A stretch of 64,000 nt of DNA. Source: Mariannaea sp. PMI_226 (Eukaryota > Ascomycota > Sordariomycetes > Hypocreales > Nectriaceae). Positions 58,679-64,000 of the stretch are shown piece after piece. The notes beneath the pieces are model-generated. The model worked only from the letters and a program-made list of their open reading frames with translations. It was not told the DNA's origin and did not search any database. The stretch's first letter is position 1, and each line of letters starts with the position of its first letter. Position numbers and translations under genes: made by a program. The DNA lies in NCBI GenBank assembly GCA_024336345.1, contig JANFOG010000001.1, positions 5,332,001 through 5,396,000 of the forward strand, read 5' to 3'.

Positions 58679-59608
58679 TCAAAATGACCGAGGGACATTC
58701 TCTTCAACCCATGTCTCGAATGTCGTTGGTTCGAGGTGAGTTTTCAACCAAATAAGATCCGCCCCGTAGGTCCGTTCTCCAATGAATTGAAACATGGTAT
58801 TTAGGTCTCTCATTGCCCAGATCACAAATCGAGCTAGGAGATTGTACGTAACGGGTACCCCTTTTGTAGTATGCTTCTTGAAGATTCTATCAACGTCGTC
58901 AAAGCTCAGCTCCTCACTGGCAATCGATAGAGCTTGATTTCGGATACCACTTCGATCAGGTCTCATGAGGGCTTCAGCAGCCCATCGACCGATGTCTTTA
59001 GTCACTGTGACTTGCAGTGTTTTCCCTTTCAAATTCTCCCTCCAACCGGTCATGCAAAGTTGTCCGGGGAACCCCCACCAAGCGTTGTCGGCGAACCAAG
59101 TAGGCCGAAGAATAGTGTAGTCCATTTTGTGTGAGTTCTTTGGAGATGAGCCACAGACATTCTTGAGGTGCTGCTCAATAAGAAACTTGTCCGAAAAGGT
59201 CTTGCAGTATGACGGGTCTCGATCACTTAGTTCCAGCCCACCTCGATCAACAGAGGAGTAGACAAAGTAAGGGACTCCATTCTTTTCTGCGGCGTTGATG
59301 AATGCTTTGCCGTCTTCCACTTCTGTTGGCCCGTGGGCTTGGGCAAGAAAAACGCCTGTCTTGCGAATGATGTTTTTATCAAGCTGTTGGAATATTTCTT
59401 CAGAGCTCTTCAAGTCACCACAAACAATATTTATGCCTTCATATCTTTCGCGCAGTCTCTTGGCCCCTGGGCCATCAGGTTGGCGGGAGATTGCAAAGAC
59501 ATTTCTAGCATTTAGTTGGATGCTAGGATGTGTTAGGAGTGCTTTGATGACGGCACCGCCTTGACGGCCAGTGGCTCCGGCAACGAGATAATACTCAAAT
59601 ACAGACAT
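58679..59608 (-). CDS. NmrA-like NAD(P)-binding protein
   Basis: Intronless, 309 residues, atypical short-chain dehydrogenase fold. Dinucleotide-binding motif VAGATGRQGGAV at residues 9-20, then family features: NIVCGDLKSSEEIFQQL, VFLAQAHGP, PYFVYSSVDRGG and TILRPTWFADN. NmrA-like proteins sense NAD(P) and act as regulators (nitrogen-metabolite repression in NmrA itself) or as redox enzymes. No catalytic Tyr-x3-Lys pair is evident, favouring a sensor role. Cytosolic or nuclear. The start at 59608 fits the glycine motif position. Confidence 0.85.
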   Translation of the reverse strand: MSVFEYYLVAGATGRQGGAVIKALLTHPSIQLNARNVFAISRQPDGPGAKRLRERYEGINIVCGDLKSSEEIFQQLDKNIIRKTGVFLAQAHGPTEVEDGKAFINAAEKNGVPYFVYSSVDRGGLELSDRDPSYCKTFSDKFLIEQHLKNVCGSSPKNSHKMDYTILRPTWFADNAWWGFPGQLCMTGWRENLKGKTLQVTVTKDIGRWAAEALMRPDRSGIRNQALSIASEELSFDDVDRIFKKHTTKGVPVTYNLLARFVIWAMRDLNTMFQFIGERTYGADLIWLKTHLEPTTFETWVEENVPRSF

Positions 59609-60031
59609 ATCGAAACTAAAGCATGGAATGGGATGGATATGTAAAGATACAGCAGCAAGCTTGATAAGTATATTTATACTTAATTATTCCTGTCTTAGTG
59701 GAGACAATATAATTTCCAGCTTAACCACTTATCAATGACTATTACAAATACACCAAGAGCGATTTTTCTTGGTATTGCTTTGCGTGCCATAAGCCTCCGT
59801 TCCTGCTGGCTGACCGCCTTGTATCTGAGAGACAGTACATTAAAACTCGACCAATTTGTATGATCGCACAAGTCCCAGCAATGATTAGATAAGCCGTGGT
59901 ATGGTGATGGACAGGGTTACACCACTCAAAGCGATAGAATGTAGACGCCGATTCTTCAACCAACAGTGTTTTGATCTCTCTTTTGGTGGTATATTAATAA
60001 TACTTTAATTTCTAAAAGGGAAGATGGAAAG

Positions 60032-60066
60032 GTCGCGCGCGCAAAGACTTCTGTACCGCGCGCGAC
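60032..60066. repeat. GC-rich inverted repeat
   Basis: GTCGCGCGCG (60032-60041) and CGCGCGCGAC (60057-60066), perfect 10-bp arms with a 15-base spacer, inside AT-rich DNA. Confidence 0.6.
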
Positions 60067-60074
60067 TGACGTCA
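60067..60074. promoter_or_regulatory. CRE/bZIP consensus TGACGTCA
   Basis: The full palindromic CRE octamer, extended to CTGACGTCAG, abuts the inverted repeat and lies about 460 bp before the NmrA-like ATG. Fungal Atf1/CREB-type bZIP factors bind this sequence. Functional use is unproven. Confidence 0.45.
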
Positions 60075-60554
60075 GAAGTGCAATCCCTCGAACTCTAAAT
60101 AAGCAGGTATGTTGCAATATTTATGTACGAGGTCACAAAACACCGGACGAAACACCGTCAGCAAAAAGCCGGGGTGAAAAAGCCGGGGTCGGTTTTTTCG
60201 CGTTAAGGCTGGCTTTCGCTATAACCTGTCAGAGTCGGTTATGGCGTATAACAAATGTATTTCTAATCTTCCCTGCGTATCACCATGAACCAATAAAATT
60301 TACAATTAATCTGTACGCTTCATCTTAATGGATCATCAGCCCAGTTCAAGCAGCGAAAAGAAATATCGATTCTCAAAATACGAAAGACGTGAAAGCTTAG
60401 TTCGTTCCTCGCGACATTTATTAGGCATTATTAACTGTTCATAGACGCGAGATTGATTTCTGCTTATCTCTGGGATCACGCGCACTAGTGAGATTAGTCT
60501 TGTGAGGATAGATCCCTGCGGCATCGTCTCTCTTGTATATAGTCGGCATAGACA

Positions 60555-61020
60555 TTAGTTTCTAGGCTTGGCTCGACGAGGAGACGGCTTTTTGACAGCT
60601 CCTGCGCTAATTTCCTCGTTCAGTGCGCGGAACAATGCAATTTGATTAAATGTGTCCAAGCCTATCAGATTGTTAGTGTTCTATGAAGCTCACTCCCGTC
60701 AACTGTGCTTGTGGTCTAAAAGTTGCCTCAAACCCACAGCTGAGCCCCTGATTTCTCCGATCAGGTCACTATCGATACCCCTCCCGCCGTAACCGCTCTC
60801 ACCATCCCAGGACCCAACCGCCTGAGTCCTTCTGCAGCCCCCGTGGCCATAGTCGCGTTCCCACCGAATAGCACCACGCTGCCGGTGAAGTAGCTGAGGG
60901 CTGAACCGCCTACGAAGAGGACTACACTTTCCGTGACTTTGATTCAAGCGGGCATCTCTCAAGGCTGCGCTTGAGGCTTGGTCTGCGGTTAAGTCTGAGG
61001 TTGTCCTTGCGGCGAGTTCA
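60555..61020 (-). pseudogene. relic of a Gly-rich membrane protein gene with three early stops
   Basis: One minus-strand frame reads a Pro/Gln-rich linker, then TESVVLFVGGSALSYFTGS, a Gly-rich hydrophobic segment, and TAGGVSIVT, but is cut by TAA (60991-60989), TGA (60961-60959) and TGA (60946-60944). Each stop is one C-to-T change away from CAA or CGA. A separate downstream exon (60661-60555), after a CTAAC..GATAG acceptor, encodes TFNQIALFRALNEEIS and a basic end. I found no intact way to join them. Decay by C-to-T mutation, as in RIP, fits. No named family recognised. Confidence 0.45.
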
Positions 61021-61434
61021 CAGTGTTGTGAGGGAAAGTATTAGCTTCCCTCCAAAATAGTACAATAGCTAGCAATATGATAGCCCAAAAGTAGCGAATA
61101 ATTATTACGGGATGGACTTATTCTCTTTTATTTATTTAATATCTGAATCTATATAAAAAAAGAAAAAAAGAAAAAAATGATGTAAGTAAAATTTACGTTA
61201 GTTTCGTCTCTTAATTTAGATCGTGTAGTCGATACGACTGCAATTTGATTGGCATTGATATGTTATTCTTCAACTTCGCTTTCCCCTATCTAGTCTCCAA
61301 GAGCTGATTGTTAGCAAGCTTGAATCATCTTAAGACGGTCACTATAACCTTTCGTTGAGAGAGGACTTTTTTTTTCGGCCGAGTTGAATATTACGTTTCT
61401 GTAGTTTGCATCTCTATATGTAACTATTATAAAG

Positions 61435-62660
61435 TTATGGGGTATCGGTGTTCTCTGAAACATTTACTATCCATCGTGGTGACTTTGGAGGAACGGGTGG
61501 TGGCGTGCTGGTGCTTCTTATATAGCCTAGCTGGAAACGACGTTCGCTACTCCGACCACGCCAATGAGGATTGCTTGGCTCACTATCAGTGAGGTCCGCT
61601 TTGTAGCTTATAAGTTGGAATAAAGGCTTGAGAGTTGCGAGGGACGCAGCAGTGATGCCTATACCGACTTCGACAGTACTCCAATTTGCGATGTCAGTGG
61701 TGGCAACTAGCAAAAATGACGTTAATTTGATGAGAGGGAAACCACCTGATCTAGGGTAGGCTTACATAGAAAGTTCGGACCTTCTGATAGAGTATTAACA
61801 TACTTAAATCGAACAAGTGTGGCTGTGCTCCCACTTTATGACCATGTTAGTTACTCTGGTGGCTTGGTGTGCAAATGCAACTCTCTCGAACTGAAGACTT
61901 ACATGGCAGCAAAACTCAGAAGGGCAATAACCAGAATCCTGGTCTTCATCGGCATCTGCAGCGACCATACGATAAAAGCAGGCAAGATCCCGAAGGTCCA
62001 ATCTGCAATACAGTTCAAGCATGAAGCAACATAGTTCATAATGATGATGGTCCTTTCTGGGACGCAGTAGCCCTCAACTCCAGGATATATTTCCCAATAT
62101 GCGGATATTGGGTTGCATTGAAACACGCCAACAAAGAAGAACGCGGTACCGAAGACCACTGTCGATACGATAGAGAGCCGAAGGATCCATATATGCTTGA
62201 CATCGATTGAGACGCGTAGTAGGAAAAGTCCAACAGATACCTTCACCACGCAAGTGCAGAAGACATAGAATAGTTCACACACATACCACGTCTAATAATG
62301 TTAGCTATCCTTCACAACATCTCAATATGCAATACAGAGCGATGACGTACCAGGAGTGCATTTCTGTTATCACTATCGCTCAACAAATCACGGCTTTTCC
62401 CGGTTCCGTATGAGAGACCAACCTGCTGAGAGATGAGGTATGCGGTAAATGAGAGCTGTGATATATATCAGACGCATTCTAAGCGGATTAGGCCACCGGT
62501 GGCGGGCACAACATACCCAAGTGACGACCATGAGGTAGTCATCGATCCCGAATGATTTTACAATCCATCCTCGGCAGTAGATGCGAAGGGAAACGGTAAT
62601 CGTAGTAACTATTATGAAAATAATATTGAGAACGAACATCTGGCGGCTCCGGTCCTCCAT
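61435..62660 (-). CDS. fungal rhodopsin-domain (PTH11/SAT4-type) integral membrane protein
   Basis: Five exons: 62660-62517, 62455-62351, 62291-61903, 61833-61766 and 61706-61435; 325 residues, frame consistent. Family features: FGIDDYLMVVTW after TM2, GLSYGTGKSRDLL, the long TM region with FQCNPISAYW, and the signature ATTDIANWSTVEVGIGITAA ending the membrane domain. Seven hydrophobic segments then a Pro-rich cytosolic tail (STPPPVPPKSPRW). Family members are orphan receptor-like proteins, mostly uncharacterised. No CFEM domain. Exon 4 is only 68 nt. Start is the ATG in MEDRSRQM, slightly short at the N-terminus compared with many relatives. Confidence 0.82.
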
Positions 62661-64000
62661 AGTGTTGCGAAGACAAAATAAAATTGTCACGAAGGATTAT
62701 TAGCGAACCTGAAGGAAGTACAACGCATTGTGTAAATAATGATTGCCGGAGGTTTTTTTTTTTTTCAGGGGGGCATACAAGGGCTTTAATACCAAGTGAG
62801 GGTGTCATTATCCCGTCGCAGGGATTGTGGAGTAGCTGGTAGCTAGTAAATAGCGAAAACCCACCTCCTCAAGAAGTATTAGAATAATTACGCATTGACG
62901 CGCGCACGGTCATGTCATGTACATATAGTAGAGGCCCCGATGCTTTGCTAGATCGACAGGAAGTTGTCTGTATTCAAAGCCAACTTCCTAATTACTTGAT
63001 TTATTGATAAATTGTAGCCTAGCAATAGCCAACTTGCAAATACATTTGGCATAGCCACCGTGGATAAGCCACTCGCTGGGATATAATGCTCCCTGTTATA
63101 GACTATAAGCTGTCGGCGTTTTACAAGCGAAGATAAAATAGTCAATTAGATGAGACGATGCCAGGGGGAGACAGGTGTCAATCGGAGTTTAACCGTCTGT
63201 CCCATGTGTCTGCGATGGCCCCACGTGGCAGGAAATGGGTTTCAGAAGCTTAGCTTCTCGGTTCTGTTTGCCATGAGGAAGTTTAGTGTCTTTAGCAGCC
63301 GCTCGTGACTGTTTCCACGTAACATTGGAGAGGCCCAGGTCTTAGTTAGCTTTTTTATGCCAGTAAGTTCAGGCTTATTGGTGGCATCACAAATTTCATT
63401 GTCGCCCAGACGCAATGCTGTCGATCCAAAGATTTCGTAGCTGCCCTATTTGGTAACGAACAGCAATCACTAAGCCTACAGCTGAATATTGAATGCAACG
63501 CCGCCGAAATGGACGCGCCTATAATATAGCAGCACCAGGGGCAATGCAGCACCAGAGTGGGTCTATTACACCACCTTGAATTTTAGATGCATCATATATG
63601 TAAGAGACCTCCGTTCTCAGGAAGATCATCGAAATAGCCAAGAGCTTCCATGGTGCTGCCTTAAGCTGTCAAATGCTGCAATTTGCTGGCCGTCTCCCAG
63701 CTGTCATTGCCTCTCGCCCTTGAAGGCATCCCCGAACACATTCGCCAACCAGCAGTTCATATCACAGGGAATTTTTGGTGCCCAATGTTCAACGTTGGTC
63801 GCATGCTGAATTGCTGAATCTTAAAAAAGGAACATCTTCACACAATACTCACCCGCGTTCGAAGCGTGACGCCCAGTGATTGATAATATTCTTGTACTAA
63901 TCGCAACTACGCCAGGTTCTGAAGGTCCGAGCGCAGATCTAAGTATCCTGGCCAGTGGTCGTGGCGATTCATGTGCTAGTCGTAATCTTCAGTAACTAAC
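62661..64000. other. terminal intergenic stretch
   Basis: 1.3 kb to the window end, with a T-run near 62754-62765. No supported gene; an incomplete gene beyond the window cannot be excluded. Confidence 0.45.

Larger units (their letters stand above)
59609..60554. other. upstream region of the NmrA-like gene
   Basis: 0.9 kb with no supported gene. Holds a GC-rich inverted repeat, a TGACGTCA site, and a repeated word AAAAAGCCGGGGT (two copies near 60164-60190). Confidence 0.5.

Overview
This window reads as chromosomal DNA of a filamentous ascomycete (Pezizomycotina; Sordariomycete-like is an inference from the gene types). The genes carry short introns of about 45-80 bp with GT donors, CTAAC/CTRAY-like branch sites and AG acceptors. 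The families are typical of such fungi: Zn2Cys6 regulators, MFS and AAAP permeases, a LIP-type secretory lipase, a family-2 O-methyltransferase, a PTH11/rhodopsin-domain membrane protein and small secreted cysteine-rich proteins. There are no operons. For most multi-exon genes I checked that the exon lengths sum to a whole number of codons.

Layout. 1-9.2 kb: 3' part of an MFS sugar transporter, a His-rich 'allergen-like' protein, a partial unknown gene, pyroglutamyl peptidase I and a vWA-domain protein. 11-21 kb: two divergent membrane proteins, a secreted LIP lipase, an O-methyltransferase and a large unknown protein with a coiled coil. 24.3-26.1 kb: an allantoate-permease-type MFS gene, complete except that the first splice donor is TTAAGT instead of GTAAGT, which puts a stop codon in the message. 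26-36 kb: gene-poor, accessory-looking DNA with two small secreted cysteine-rich proteins, one of them a 10-Cys defensin-like peptide. It also holds broken coding fragments on the minus strand.

36.4-45.2 kb looks like a catabolic neighbourhood: a Zn2Cys6 regulator, a DapA-family aldolase/lyase, a small unknown gene, an FMN alpha-hydroxy-acid oxidase and a divergent amino-acid permease.

46.9-56.7 kb is the most striking part. A Zn2Cys6 regulator, an anion-type (Dal5/ACS) MFS transporter, a two-domain six-hairpin glycosidase (GH125-like motifs) and a GLYK/Tda10-type D-glycerate kinase lie together. The same palindrome, CGGGTAGCTACCCG (CGG-N8-CCG, a Gal4-type site), lies in the MFS/glycosidase divergent promoter and again upstream of the kinase. 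My inference is a fungal regulon for uptake and cleavage of an anionic hexosyl-glycerate, followed by phosphorylation of the released glycerate.

57.4-62.7 kb: a small unknown gene, an NmrA-like protein, a stop-riddled gene relic and a rhodopsin-domain membrane protein. The last 1.3 kb shows no gene. No tRNA, rRNA, CRISPR array or intact transposon was recognised.
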